IMG/VR virus record: IMGVR_UViG_3300048834_000822
Location: 1 to 20,501 of that record
Reading direction: 5' to 3' (one strand)
Origin: a virus
Length of the DNA: 20,501 nucleotides
The translations under genes were made by a program, and so were the position numbers. Shown in pieces: positions 4,661 to 12,875 of the stretch. The notes under the pieces were generated by a model, which saw only the letters and a list, made by a program, of their open reading frames with translations, was not told the origin of the DNA and searched no databases. Positions within the stretch are counted from its first letter, which is position 1; each line of letters begins with the position of its first letter.

Positions 4661-6111
4661 GCGCGACCCGCACCCGCCGATCCGCTAGGCCCAGCGTGAC
4701 GCTTGATCCCGCGCAACGTCGATTCTTCGCTGACCAGGCTCGCGTGCAGGTTGTCTGCTGGCACCGCCAGAAGGGCAAGGACTTCACGACCGCGGGCAAG
4801 GCCACGCTCGAAGCGATGGAGCGAGGCGAGGCCTGGTACATCGTGTCGCTCACGCAACGCCAGGCTGATTCGACTTTCGAGAAGTGCAAGGCCTGGGCGA
4901 AGTACTACGAGCTCAAGATCGAAGAGCTCGACAACGAGCCGTACGAAGAGTTCGACGCCGACCTCAACTACACGTTCGTGCACAAGGCCCGCGAGCTGGT
5001 CCTGCCCAACGGCGGGCGCGTGGTCAGCCTGCCCGGTCGCAACCCCGACACCATCGCGGGCTTGACTGGCAACGTGATCTTCACGGAGTTCGGCCTGTTC
5101 CCTCGCGGCGGCTACGATCACTGGCGCGTGGTGTTCCCGCTGGCGACGCGCGGCTTTCGCGTCATCGCGATCAGCACGCCGCGAGGCAAGGACTCCAAGT
5201 TCTACGAGCTGGTGAGCGACCCCAAGCTCTACAGCGTGCACTTCTGCGACATCCACCAGAGCGTCGCCGAGGGGTTCGTGTTGCGCGACCAGAATGGCGA
5301 GCCCTGCACGATCGATGCGTTCAAGACCCTCTACGGCGACGAGATCGGCTGGCAGCGCGAGTACGAGTGCAAGTTCATGGGCGCGCTCGAATCGCTGCTG
5401 CGCTGGGCTCAGCTCGAAGCCGCGGGCGCCGCTGGCCAAGGTCGGCCGTTCGACTACCTGCGGGTCGAGCGCGAGGCGGGATGGACGCCGAACTTCTTCC
5501 GCGGGCTGGGCGAAATTGCAGGCCGGCCGGAACTGGGATGGGACGTCGCTCGCCGCGGGCACCTGTCGTCGCTGTGGATCAACGACGGCCGACCCGAGGT
5601 CAAACACCTGCGCTACCTGATCGTGATGCACGACTGCAGCTTCGCCCTGCAGCGAGAGATCATCCGCGAGGCGATGCGCGGCAAGCCCACCAGCGTCGGA
5701 TGCGGTGACTCGACGGGCCTGGGCATGGACAGCAACGAGACGCTGGAGACCGAGTACCCGGACCGCTGGACCCCAGTGAACTTCGGGGGCAAGCGCAAGA
5801 GCGATCTAGGCAGCGGCCTGGCGACGGCGTTTCGCGACGGCGCCCAGACGATCCCGCCCTTGAGCAGCGCGTACAAGTTCATCGCCGCCGACCTCTACGC
5901 GGTGCAGAAGCAGTCCGACGCCGATGGCGCCACAGACGAAAACGGCAAGGGCAGCTTGAAGCTGATCGAGTCTGAGAACCCGCTGATGCCCGACTCGCAC
6001 TGCGACATCGCCTACAGCGGGGCCCTGGCGATTATGGCCGGCCACGACGAGCTCGTCGCTACGCCGACGGCGCGAAGTCTTGGCGGTCCCAACTGGAGGC
6101 GTTGGCAGTGA
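4657..6111 (+). CDS. terL: Terminase large subunit (DNA packaging ATPase and nuclease), 484 aa
   Basis: It pumps DNA into the prohead and cuts it. The ATPase domain shows a Walker A-like CWHRQKGKDFTT (34-45), a Walker B VIFTEF (141-146) with catalytic-type Glu144, and a coupling motif ISTPRGK (172-178). The RNase H-fold nuclease domain shows three acidic positions: Asp296 in ELGWDVARRG, Asp351 in GCGDSTGLG, and Asp450 in HCDIAYSG. All expected metal-binding residues are therefore present. Thr143 replaces the usual Asp of the Walker B 'DE' pair. Length and motif style match the Mu gp28-like group. It is preceded by GGAGG and overlaps both neighbours by 4 bases (ATGA and GTGA), so the packaging genes are translationally coupled. 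Confidence 0.93.
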   Translation: MSATRTRRSARPSVTLDPAQRRFFADQARVQVVCWHRQKGKDFTTAGKATLEAMERGEAWYIVSLTQRQADSTFEKCKAWAKYYELKIEELDNEPYEEFDADLNYTFVHKARELVLPNGGRVVSLPGRNPDTIAGLTGNVIFTEFGLFPRGGYDHWRVVFPLATRGFRVIAISTPRGKDSKFYELVSDPKLYSVHFCDIHQSVAEGFVLRDQNGEPCTIDAFKTLYGDEIGWQREYECKFMGALESLLRWAQLEAAGAAGQGRPFDYLRVEREAGWTPNFFRGLGEIAGRPELGWDVARRGHLSSLWINDGRPEVKHLRYLIVMHDCSFALQREIIREAMRGKPTSVGCGDSTGLGMDSNETLETEYPDRWTPVNFGGKRKSDLGSGLATAFRDGAQTIPPLSSAYKFIAADLYAVQKQSDADGATDENGKGSLKLIESENPLMPDSHCDIAYSGALAIMAGHDELVATPTARSLGGPNWRRWQ

Positions 6112-8495
6112 GATACCGAACGCCACGTGCCACGCATCGCAACCCGATTCGCCCCGTGCGGCGATCGGCCGACGCCATGTCGCTCGCCGAGTTGGCGAAG
6201 TGGTTTGCGTCGAAGTCTCCGACGCAGGTTGTCGACACTCCCTACAGCAAGGTCGTGGCAGTCTATGCCTGCGTGAAGCGCAAGGCGCAGACTCTGGCCA
6301 TGATGCCGCTTCGCGTGTCCACCGCTGATGATCAGGTCGTCGAAAACGGGCCGCTGGTGGAGCTGCTTGAACGTCCTGCTGCCGGTCTCACGCTTCGGCT
6401 GGCGGTCATGGCGATCTCTGCGTTTCTTGATTTGTTTGGCAAGGTCTACATTGTCAAGCAGATCGCGGGCGGACGCATCATCGGCTGGCGGCCGGTCTCG
6501 CCGTTGGAGATCGCTGAGCAGCGTGGCGTCAACGGCGTCATTGGCTACACCTACGCTCCGATCGGGCGCGTCGGCGCCGCGCAAGAGTTGACGATCGAGC
6601 AGGTGCATGTCATCACCGATCCCGACTACGGCACTGGCGACCTGGAGCACGCGTTGAGCCCGCGGCACGCAGCAGGCCTCGCGATCTCTCAGCACTATCA
6701 GGCCGACGTCGCCAACGATCAGTCGTTGCGTCATGGCGCTGGCGGAGGATTAGGGCTCAAGACCGAGCGAAACCTGACCGAGCCGCAACGCGACGAGCTC
6801 GAATCCACGCTGGAAGATCGGTTCAGTGGACCGTCGAACCGTCATCGCTGGATGCTCCTCGAAGGCGGACTCACGGTCGAGAAGCTGTTCAGCACGTTTG
6901 CCGAGATGGAGTTCACTGAGCTCAAGTACTACAGCCGCGAAGACATCTGCGTTGCATTCGGAATGAGTTCGCAGGCTGCGGGCTACACCGGTCGCGAGGC
7001 AATGGGCAGCGGTCTGTCGACCGAAAAGGCTGACGAAATTGCGTGGACGAGCACGCACCTGCCTCGCGCTGAATGGATTGCCGCGGAGTTGATGTTGGCG
7101 ATTCTGCCAGCGTTCGCTGGCGACGCCTCCCTGTCGCTTCGCGACGCCGCGCGTCGCGAGATGGCCAGGCGTGAGCGGGTACAGCGGCATCGATATGAAT
7201 GCAAGGCCAAAGCTGGGGTGCATGGTTACCAGTATTACTTCTGGTTTGATGCCTCCAGCATATCGGTCGTTCAGCGGGCGACGTTGGAACTGGCCAAGCA
7301 GGCGGCTCAGTGGGTTTCGCTTGGGGTGCCTCTGAACGGTGTGATCCGCGCGTTCGATCTGCCCTTCGATGAGCCTGAGTGGGGCGACACCTGGTTCAAG
7401 CCGATGGGGCTGGTGGACGTACGTGAAGACTCGATGCCCTGGTCTGACGATCCCACGGGCGGCGAGCCCGCAGACCCGGCGCCCGGCGATCAGGAAGGCC
7501 AGCGCGGCGGCGGGACGGGCCGACAGGCGGGCAAGGGCGCCAAGCCCGCAGATCGCCGCCAGCGGGCCGGCGTTGAAGTCCGCCAACCGTCCGATGAATC
7601 GCTGGCTCGGATTTGGGGCGCGTGGCGCACGAGCTGGGCCGGCCTGGAGCGGAGCTGCCGATCCAAGGTCCGGGCTCACTTCTACGAGCTGCGGCAGGGC
7701 GTGCTGGATCGGCTGGCCAAGCTGCCGGCAGAGGGGCTTCGGTCGATCGAGCCCGAGCGCCGCCGCGACATCATCGCCACCATTCTCTTTGACCTGCAGG
7801 AAGCCAATGGCCTGCTGGTCGCAAAGGTCCGCCCGCTGTTCCGCGAGAGCTACCGCCTGGGCGGCGAACAGGCCATGCAGGAAGCGGCCGAAGCGCGGGG
7901 CGGCAAGTCCGATCCGTTCAACATCAGCGATCCCGGCACGCTGGCCAAGCTGCGCGAGCGCGAAGTGAAGATCACCGAAACCAACGTCACGCTCCGCCGG
8001 CAGATCGCGAAGACCCTGGCGGACGGGATGCAGGCCGGCGAGTCGATGGCTCAGCTCACCGATCGCGTGAAGGACACGTTCAACTTCGCCAGCAACCGGG
8101 CGAGGGTGATCGCCCGCACCGAGATTGGCGCCGCTGTCGAAGAGGCGAGGCACGAGGGGCGACGCCAAGCGGGCGTGCCGATGAAAAGCTGGCTCTGGAG
8201 TCGCAAGGAAACCGGCCGGCCGGGCCACATGGAAACCGAGTTCCAGACCATGCAGGCGCCGCTGCCCAACGACCAGGAATTCACCCTGGCTCAGACGGGC
8301 AACCGCTGCCAGCATCCTCGCGGCACGGGCGAGGCCGAAGACGACATCAACTGCGCCTGCACCACGCTGGGGCGTTTCCCCGGCGACAGCATCAAGAGCG
8401 TGATCGACCGCTACCGGAGTCGGGGCTTCCTGACTTACGAGCAGCTCGCCGCACGCGACGCCAAGCCTGCCGGCAGCGAAGAGCCGCCGAAGTAG
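6108..8495 (+). CDS. Portal protein fused to Mu gpF-like head morphogenesis domain, 795 aa
   Basis: Residues about 25-435 are an HK97-family portal. They contain YSKVVAVYACVKRKAQTL near the start, ISAFLDLFGKVYIVK (about 102-116), and the late segment YYSREDICVAFGMSSQAAGY, the usual 'eIa..fgvp' core. A Pro/Gly/Gln-rich linker (about 443-495) leads to a helical region and then a MuF (PF04233-type) domain at about 660-765, with ARVIARTEIGAA, a GHMETEF segment and the closing NCAC. The portal forms the dodecameric vertex ring. MuF proteins are minor head proteins needed for assembly and are usually encoded separately just downstream. GTG at 6108 is used because GGAGG lies 8 bases upstream and it overlaps the terL stop. 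Codon usage changes near the linker: many T-ending codons before, almost all G/C-ending after. Confidence 0.9.
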   Translation: MRYRTPRATHRNPIRPVRRSADAMSLAELAKWFASKSPTQVVDTPYSKVVAVYACVKRKAQTLAMMPLRVSTADDQVVENGPLVELLERPAAGLTLRLAVMAISAFLDLFGKVYIVKQIAGGRIIGWRPVSPLEIAEQRGVNGVIGYTYAPIGRVGAAQELTIEQVHVITDPDYGTGDLEHALSPRHAAGLAISQHYQADVANDQSLRHGAGGGLGLKTERNLTEPQRDELESTLEDRFSGPSNRHRWMLLEGGLTVEKLFSTFAEMEFTELKYYSREDICVAFGMSSQAAGYTGREAMGSGLSTEKADEIAWTSTHLPRAEWIAAELMLAILPAFAGDASLSLRDAARREMARRERVQRHRYECKAKAGVHGYQYYFWFDASSISVVQRATLELAKQAAQWVSLGVPLNGVIRAFDLPFDEPEWGDTWFKPMGLVDVREDSMPWSDDPTGGEPADPAPGDQEGQRGGGTGRQAGKGAKPADRRQRAGVEVRQPSDESLARIWGAWRTSWAGLERSCRSKVRAHFYELRQGVLDRLAKLPAEGLRSIEPERRRDIIATILFDLQEANGLLVAKVRPLFRESYRLGGEQAMQEAAEARGGKSDPFNISDPGTLAKLREREVKITETNVTLRRQIAKTLADGMQAGESMAQLTDRVKDTFNFASNRARVIARTEIGAAVEEARHEGRRQAGVPMKSWLWSRKETGRPGHMETEFQTMQAPLPNDQEFTLAQTGNRCQHPRGTGEAEDDINCACTTLGRFPGDSIKSVIDRYRSRGFLTYEQLAARDAKPAGSEEPPK

Positions 8496-8529
8496 ACGGA
8501 CCACGCAGCACGGGAAAGGACTCCCAGCC

Positions 8530-9360
8530 ATGACACGAAGCCAGCTCTTTGAACTTGACCCCAGCCAGCGCGACACGGCGCCGCAGACGCGGGCGCTGGG
8601 CCATGCCCGGATGACCGTCAAGACGATCGATGAAGCCGCCCGGCAGATTCACTTTGTCTGCAGCACGGGCGATGTCGATCGCTACGGCGAAATCGTGGAG
8701 CCCGACGCCTACCGCGAGAGCATCCCGGCCTTCATGCTCAACCCGGTCTTCCCGGCGAGCCACACGTACATCGGCCCGGCCGGCGAGCCCACGGCGCTGG
8801 GGCACTGGGTCAAGGTCTGGACCACGCCGACGACGCTGGAAGGGATCGCCCAGTTCGATGACGAAGACCCGCTGGCGGTGCGCTACTGGAACCTCTACCG
8901 CAAGGGCTCGCTGCGGGCGGTGAGCGTGGGCTTCCTGACGCTCGCCCACGAGATGCGGGAGATGACGATCGACGGACGCGCCCAGCGCGTGCGCGTCTTC
9001 ACGAAGGTCGAGTTGCTGGAAATCTCCGCGACGATGATCCCGGCGAACCGGGCGGCGATGCGCCGCGCGGCGTCGGGCCCGCTGGACGATGCGGACGCTG
9101 CTGCTTTCGCGGCTCGTCTCTGGCCCCACATGGAAGCCAAGCTGTCATCGTTCCTCAAGACCAGGCAGGCCGGATCGGTGGCCAGCTCTCACCAGGCGTC
9201 GGGCGATCATGTCGCGCCCACGCGGGGGCTGGACTACCTCAGCTTCGGCCTGGATGACGAAGACGACATGATCGACGGCGGCACGTCGCCCGGCGCCGGC
9301 GATGAATCGGGCGACACGGAACTGGAGCGGTCGCTCCGGAACCTTGCCGGCGAGGTTTGA
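8530..9360 (+). CDS. Prohead maturation protease, HK97 gp4-like (peptidase U35), 276 aa
   Basis: This serine protease trims scaffold and capsid N-termini during head maturation. The pattern STGDVDRYGEIVEP (45-58) is the usual 'D..gdiv.p' start. The catalytic set can be placed as His78 (FPASHTYIG), Ser132 (LRAVSVGFL) and Glu164 (ELLEISATMIPAN), followed by the conserved PAN turn. The fold occupies about residues 28-185. The remaining 90 residues are low-complexity and acidic (LDDEDDMIDGG), unlike the short tail of many homologues, and could serve as a fused scaffold or delta-like segment. It starts at ATG 8530, 9 bases after a GGAAAGGA ribosome binding site, between the portal and capsid genes as in HK97-type modules. 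Confidence 0.9.
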   Translation: MTRSQLFELDPSQRDTAPQTRALGHARMTVKTIDEAARQIHFVCSTGDVDRYGEIVEPDAYRESIPAFMLNPVFPASHTYIGPAGEPTALGHWVKVWTTPTTLEGIAQFDDEDPLAVRYWNLYRKGSLRAVSVGFLTLAHEMREMTIDGRAQRVRVFTKVELLEISATMIPANRAAMRRAASGPLDDADAAAFAARLWPHMEAKLSSFLKTRQAGSVASSHQASGDHVAPTRGLDYLSFGLDDEDDMIDGGTSPGAGDESGDTELERSLRNLAGEV

Positions 9361-9402
9361 TCGCCGGCCAACAGATTCACCATTCATTGCAAGGACGCAT
9401 CC

Positions 9403-10701
9403 ATGGACGAAGCTCAACTGAAGGCACTGATCGAGAAGGCGGCGGAGAAGATTCTCGCCGGCGACATCAAACAGATTCAGGCCACGCTGACCGAGATCAA
9501 GGCGTGGGGCGCGGACAACGGCCGGCTCAAGCAGGCCGAGGACGCCGTGAAGCAGCTCGAGCAGCAGTACAAGACCTCGCTGGCGGACATCGATCAGAAG
9601 CTCGCCGCCGCCGCTCGCCGGGCCTACGACCTCAACGGCAACTACCGCGGCGGGTTCGGGTCCGAAGAGCAGGCTCGCACGTTCGCGCTGTGCGTGATGG
9701 CTCGCACCGGCGACGACTCGATGCGCAAGCGCAGCCTGGACATCCTCAACACCGACCACAAGGCGTTCATGGGCGTCCACGGCAAGGACATCACCGGCGA
9801 TCAGGCGTTGATCCCGCACGAGCACACCACGCGGATCGAGCGGCTGGTGGAGGATTCCAGCGTCTGGGCTCGCAACGCGTTCATGATGCCGATGACGGCG
9901 CCCGAAGCGAGCTTCACGCGTCGCGTGAGTGGCATGCGTGCCCACAAGACGAAGATCCGCACGGCCGTGTCGAAGCAGAACATGACCGTGGCGCCGATCA
10001 ACCTGACCGCCGCGGACTACGACATCCTCACCAGCTACCCCAAGCAGCTCGAAGCCGACGCGCTGGTTTCGGTGGCCGAACTCCTCCTGCAGGAGATCAG
10101 CCTGGGCTTCTCGATCATGCTGGAAGAAAACGGGCTGATCGGCGACGGCACCGACACCTACGACAACGAGACGGGCATCACGTTCCTGCTCAAGGAGATC
10201 AACGGCGTCAACGACGGCGGCGGTCTCGTGCTGGGCAGTGGCAACGCGGGGACCGGCTGGGCCGGCATCGGCAAGGACGACGTCCTCAAAGCGATCGGCC
10301 AGGCTCGCCACGTCCGCCCTGGTCAGGGCGTGCTGGTGTGCTCCAACGAGTTCTACTGGCAGCGCCTGGCCAAGATCATCACCGACGCCGGCGGCGTCAC
10401 GCGGTCCGAGATCGAGGGGCGGCCGGGCCTGCAGGTGTTCGGCACGCCGGTCGAGATTTCGCACGTCATGCCGCGCAGCACGGGCAACAGCCAGATCGCC
10501 GCGATCTACGGCGATATCGGCCTGTCGTCCACGCACGGCTCACGTCAGCAGCTGACCGTCGAGACCAGCCGCGAAGCGTACTTCACCAGCAAGGAGATCG
10601 GCGTGCTCGCGACCGCGCGTCACGCCATCAACAACCACAGCCTCGGCGACGCCGACACGCCGGGCCCGGTGGTGGGCCTGATCACGCCGGCGGCTGGCTG
10701 A
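9403..10701 (+). CDS. Major capsid protein, HK97 gp5 fold, 432 aa
   Basis: It forms the icosahedral shell. Residues 1-70 are a charged coiled-coil delta domain (AQLKALIEKAAEKIL, RLKQAEDAVKQLEQQY) acting as internal scaffold and probably removed by the upstream protease. The mature domain has the usual order: an N-arm after about residue 75, SSVWARNAFMMPMTA, then an E-loop/P-domain region with TVAPINLTAADY and a long spine helix (EADALVSVAELLLQEISLGFS), GNGxxTxxxxGI-like GDGTDTYDNETGI, and WQRLAKII.DAGG in the A-domain. AAGGA precedes the ATG. A strong hairpin (10716-10744) follows, which would set capsid transcript level or stability. The proteolytic cleavage position cannot be fixed from sequence. 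Confidence 0.92.
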   Translation: MDEAQLKALIEKAAEKILAGDIKQIQATLTEIKAWGADNGRLKQAEDAVKQLEQQYKTSLADIDQKLAAAARRAYDLNGNYRGGFGSEEQARTFALCVMARTGDDSMRKRSLDILNTDHKAFMGVHGKDITGDQALIPHEHTTRIERLVEDSSVWARNAFMMPMTAPEASFTRRVSGMRAHKTKIRTAVSKQNMTVAPINLTAADYDILTSYPKQLEADALVSVAELLLQEISLGFSIMLEENGLIGDGTDTYDNETGITFLLKEINGVNDGGGLVLGSGNAGTGWAGIGKDDVLKAIGQARHVRPGQGVLVCSNEFYWQRLAKIITDAGGVTRSEIEGRPGLQVFGTPVEISHVMPRSTGNSQIAAIYGDIGLSSTHGSRQQLTVETSREAYFTSKEIGVLATARHAINNHSLGDADTPGPVVGLITPAAG

Positions 10702-10715
10702 TCCACGAACGAAAA

Positions 10716-10744
10716 CGCCCGCGAGGGGAAGAGCCTCGCGGGCG
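10716..10744 (+). terminator. Strong hairpin after the major capsid gene
   Basis: An 11-bp perfect stem (10716-10726 with 10734-10744) encloses the 7-base loop GGAAGAG, 15 bases after the capsid stop codon. On the + strand it is followed by TCTCCGG, not a real U-tract, while the minus-strand side ends in TTTTCGTT. It may act as a bidirectional or partial terminator, or as a 3' stabiliser of capsid mRNA. Complete termination is unlikely, because essential late genes continue downstream. Confidence 0.6.
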
Positions 10745-10830
10745 TCTCCGGGCAACCGGAGTTGTGAAGCGTCCAGTGTACCGAGGCGACCGGAACCTTA
10801 CACCCGAAACTTGGACAAGGAACCCGATCT

Positions 10831-11277
10831 ATGCAGCCCTTTGAACACATGAAGCTCGTTGCGGCCATTTCGCCGGCCGCCATCAAGGACGACGCGGACT
10901 TCGTGTCCTACGTCATCGACACCGCGCTTGCCGGCGGCGCCCAGTCGCTGGTGTTTGTCGGCCTCTTCGGCTCGATCGACGCCGACATGGCCACGCTCAA
11001 GGTCATGCAGAGCGAGACCAAGACGGACGCCACCACGCTGGCCGGCACGCCCACCGAACTGCTCGACGTGCTGGACAGCGTCGTTCCCGGCGCCAACGAC
11101 GATAACAAGCCGATCGTCGTGATCGTGGACCTCAAGCAGCCGCACGCTCGGTACCTGCAGTTGCAGGCGAAGGCGGGCAACGGCGCGGCGGGCACGTACT
11201 TCGCCGCTGTTGGCTTCTTCACGAACGTCGGTGTGCCCCCGACCAACCTGGGCGCGTTGGCCGTCGTCAGCGGCTGA
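10831..11277 (+). CDS. Probable capsid decoration or head-associated protein, 148 aa
   Basis: The protein begins with MKLVAAISPAAIKDDADFVS (7-26) and contains VGLFGSIDADMATLKVMQSE (43-62), PGANDDNKPIVVIVDL (86-101), ARYLQLQAKAGNGAAGTYFA (106-125) and a closing hydrophobic strand. This pattern, 'A.sPaai.d.......iDt.G......v..G..D....tlkv.es', recurs in small structural proteins encoded directly after phage capsid genes. The biochemical role is not established; a decoration protein on the capsid surface is the best inference. It is preceded by AAGGA. It sits alone between two strong hairpins (10716-10744 and 11287-11327), a layout typical of a gene whose dose is tuned like that of the capsid. 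Confidence 0.65.
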   Translation: MQPFEHMKLVAAISPAAIKDDADFVSYVIDTALAGGAQSLVFVGLFGSIDADMATLKVMQSETKTDATTLAGTPTELLDVLDSVVPGANDDNKPIVVIVDLKQPHARYLQLQAKAGNGAAGTYFAAVGFFTNVGVPPTNLGALAVVSG

Positions 11278-11286
11278 TCCCATCGA

Positions 11287-11327
11287 CCGTTCAACAACCC
11301 GCCCCGCTCGGGGCGGGCTTTGAACGG
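11287..11327 (+). terminator. Strong two-part hairpin terminator after the decoration gene
   Basis: An outer stem CCGTTCA (11287-11293)/TGAACGG (11321-11327) surrounds a perfect 8-bp GC stem (11298-11305 with 11310-11317) closed by the tetraloop GCTC. CTTT follows the inner stem. A second short hairpin CGGCC (11325-11329)/GGCCG (11336-11340) overlaps its end and could compete with the outer stem. It most likely attenuates transcription into the connector genes. Confidence 0.65.
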
Positions 11328-11365
11328 CCGCTGATGGCCGCTTAACCGAACCGAAAGGAACTCCG

Positions 11366-11560
11366 ATGGCCGAGACTCAGAACAACACGCCCGCCGCGCC
11401 TTCGATCCTCTCCCTTCGCCGCAACATCGCGGGCCGGCAGGCTGGGGAGACGTTCACGTCCGACCAGGCGAAGGCAACGGGCATCGACGCTGCCGAGTTC
11501 GCCCCGTTCACGGGCGAGGTGACCGACCGCGCGATCAAGGCGCCCCGCAGTCGGAAGTAA
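11366..11560 (+). CDS. Small head-region protein, 64 aa
   Basis: The protein is short and basic at the end (KAPRSRK). Its core SILSLRRNIAGRQAGETFTSDQAKATGIDAAEFAPFTGEV carries the layout 'R.G..f..g.....t.eq......d.f..v' seen in small proteins placed after capsid genes, such as the Mu gp35-like group. The resemblance is weak. No membrane segment or catalytic motif is present. AAAGGA lies 8 bases before the ATG. It ends 6 bases before the head-tail adaptor gene and is probably co-translated. Its role is unknown; a minor head or connector role is inferred from position. Confidence 0.65.
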   Translation: MAETQNNTPAAPSILSLRRNIAGRQAGETFTSDQAKATGIDAAEFAPFTGEVTDRAIKAPRSRK

Positions 11561-11566
11561 TCCGCC

Positions 11567-12187
11567 ATGGCCGACAAGCTCGCCAAACTGGCTGAACTGC
11601 AAGAGCTCGCCAACATGAACGAGGAGGGCTCTGAAGCCTCGTTGACGGCGTTGCTCGTGGCGGTCACCGCGACGGCCGCTCGGCTCATGGGCAGACCAGG
11701 CAGGATTATGCGGGCGGCCGATGTCGTGGAATACCCCACGCTGCGAAGTGCTCAGCGGCTGTACGTCAACCGCTTGCCCATCGAGTCGGTGTCGTCGGTC
11801 AAGGATGCCGTCGCCTACACCAGTGCCAGTGGGTTTGCTGCCGTCACGGCCCTGGTCGCGGACACCGACTATGTCGTCGAGCCCGAGCGGGGATGCATCG
11901 TCCGCGTCGACGGGGGATGGGCGCAAAGCTACCACGCCATCCAGGTGATCTACACCGCCGGCTGGATTGACCCGGACACTGAGTCGGTGCCGGATGGTGC
12001 GCACCTGCCGCCCGAGGACTTGCAGCGAGCCATCGTGCTGGAGGCTGTCCGTCGCCGCAACGTCGATCGCCGCGCCGGCCTGCGCCAACTCGACGCCGGC
12101 AGCGGCGGGCAATGGCTGGCTCGGGACCAGGACGTGGACCCGTCGCTCATCGCCGCGTGCGATCCCTGGATCAGGAGGCTGATCTGA
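11567..12187 (+). CDS. Head-tail adaptor, HK97 gp6-like, 206 aa
   Basis: Such adaptors form a ring beneath the portal and start the connector. The N-terminal half is helical (ELQELANMNEEGSEASLTAL, LLVAVTATAARLMGR). It is followed by the typical strand sequence RLYVNRLPIESVSSVKDA, DYVVEPERGCIVR, then AIQVIYTAGWIDPD, a match to the 'yv.g.Pv.sv.sV......Y..d...G.i......v.V.Y.aGw' signature of gp6-type adaptors. A closing helix (LQRAIVLEAVRRRNVDRRAG) is also typical. GGAAG precedes the ATG. The stop overlaps the next start by one base (TGATG). A gp36-type (DUF1320) adaptor is the alternative, but the strand motif favours the gp6 type. Confidence 0.75.
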   Translation: MADKLAKLAELQELANMNEEGSEASLTALLVAVTATAARLMGRPGRIMRAADVVEYPTLRSAQRLYVNRLPIESVSSVKDAVAYTSASGFAAVTALVADTDYVVEPERGCIVRVDGGWAQSYHAIQVIYTAGWIDPDTESVPDGAHLPPEDLQRAIVLEAVRRRNVDRRAGLRQLDAGSGGQWLARDQDVDPSLIAACDPWIRRLI

Positions 12188-12873
12188 TGGCGATAATCCT
12201 CATCAGCCTGTCTTCTGAGTCTCGCCGCGTGATGCTCAAGCACGCGGACAGCGTGCGCGCCTTGAGTGACGCAATTCATGGCGGCCTGCGCCGGGGATTG
12301 TCGGAAGCCGAGAATCGGCTCAAGACCGAGTACTTGACCGGCGGGGACTGGCGATCCTCTCGCAATGGCAACACTCCTTTGGCAGTGCGAAGCGGCGATC
12401 TGCGGCGGGGCGTGATGAGCGAACTTGATCAGCCGCTCAGCGGCGTTTTTGGCATTCGGGAAGGCGTGCCCTACGCCCGCATGCTGCTTGATGCCGGCGA
12501 GACGACCATCCGGCCCAAGAACGCCCAATACCTGTGGGTGCCGATCGCCGACAATCTCGGCCCTTCCGGCATCATGCGCATGAGCCCGCGTGAGGCCATG
12601 GCCCAGCGTGGTCCGCGCGGCGGGCGCCTGCTGTCCATCTTCGAAAGCCGTAGCGGCAACCTGGTTGCGTTCCTGCGCACGGGCGGGACGTACAAGCGGG
12701 CGACGAAGGGCGGCCGCCAGAAGGGCGACGTCAAGGGCAAGCTGCTCTTCATGCTGCTCAAGCAGGTGACCGTCAAGGGCACGGACGCCCTGGCTCGCAC
12801 TGCCCAGGAAATGACGCCTCGCTTCACGACGCTGCTCGAGGATTCGCTCACTGGCTTCGCCAGGGGCTTTTGA
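12187..12873 (+). CDS. Neck / virion morphogenesis protein (tail completion type), 228 aa
   Basis: Starting at the ATG that overlaps the upstream stop, with AGGAGG four bases before it, the protein has an N-terminal helix (AIHGGLRRGLSEAENRLKTE, 29-48). Then come PLAVRSGDLRRGV (64-76), VPYARMLLDAGETTIRP (94-110) and NAQYLWVPI (112-120). The 'SG.LR.s.......YA...e.G....P.....L..P' sequence is the signature of Mu gpG / HK97 gp10-like neck and tail-completion proteins, which join head to tail. The C-terminal 90 residues are helical and basic. Codon use has more A/T third positions than the neighbouring genes. Which of the two protein groups it belongs to cannot be settled by eye. Confidence 0.7.
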   Translation: MAIILISLSSESRRVMLKHADSVRALSDAIHGGLRRGLSEAENRLKTEYLTGGDWRSSRNGNTPLAVRSGDLRRGVMSELDQPLSGVFGIREGVPYARMLLDAGETTIRPKNAQYLWVPIADNLGPSGIMRMSPREAMAQRGPRGGRLLSIFESRSGNLVAFLRTGGTYKRATKGGRQKGDVKGKLLFMLLKQVTVKGTDALARTAQEMTPRFTTLLEDSLTGFARGF

Positions 12874-12875
12874 CC

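Noticed and set aside
6750-8621. Open frame of 623 codons on the minus strand
   Set aside because: It is antisense to the portal-MuF and protease genes and shows no recognisable protein pattern.
9357-10844. Open frame of 495 codons on the + strand
   Set aside because: It is an out-of-frame shadow of the capsid gene, with Arg/Gln/His-rich low-complexity translation.
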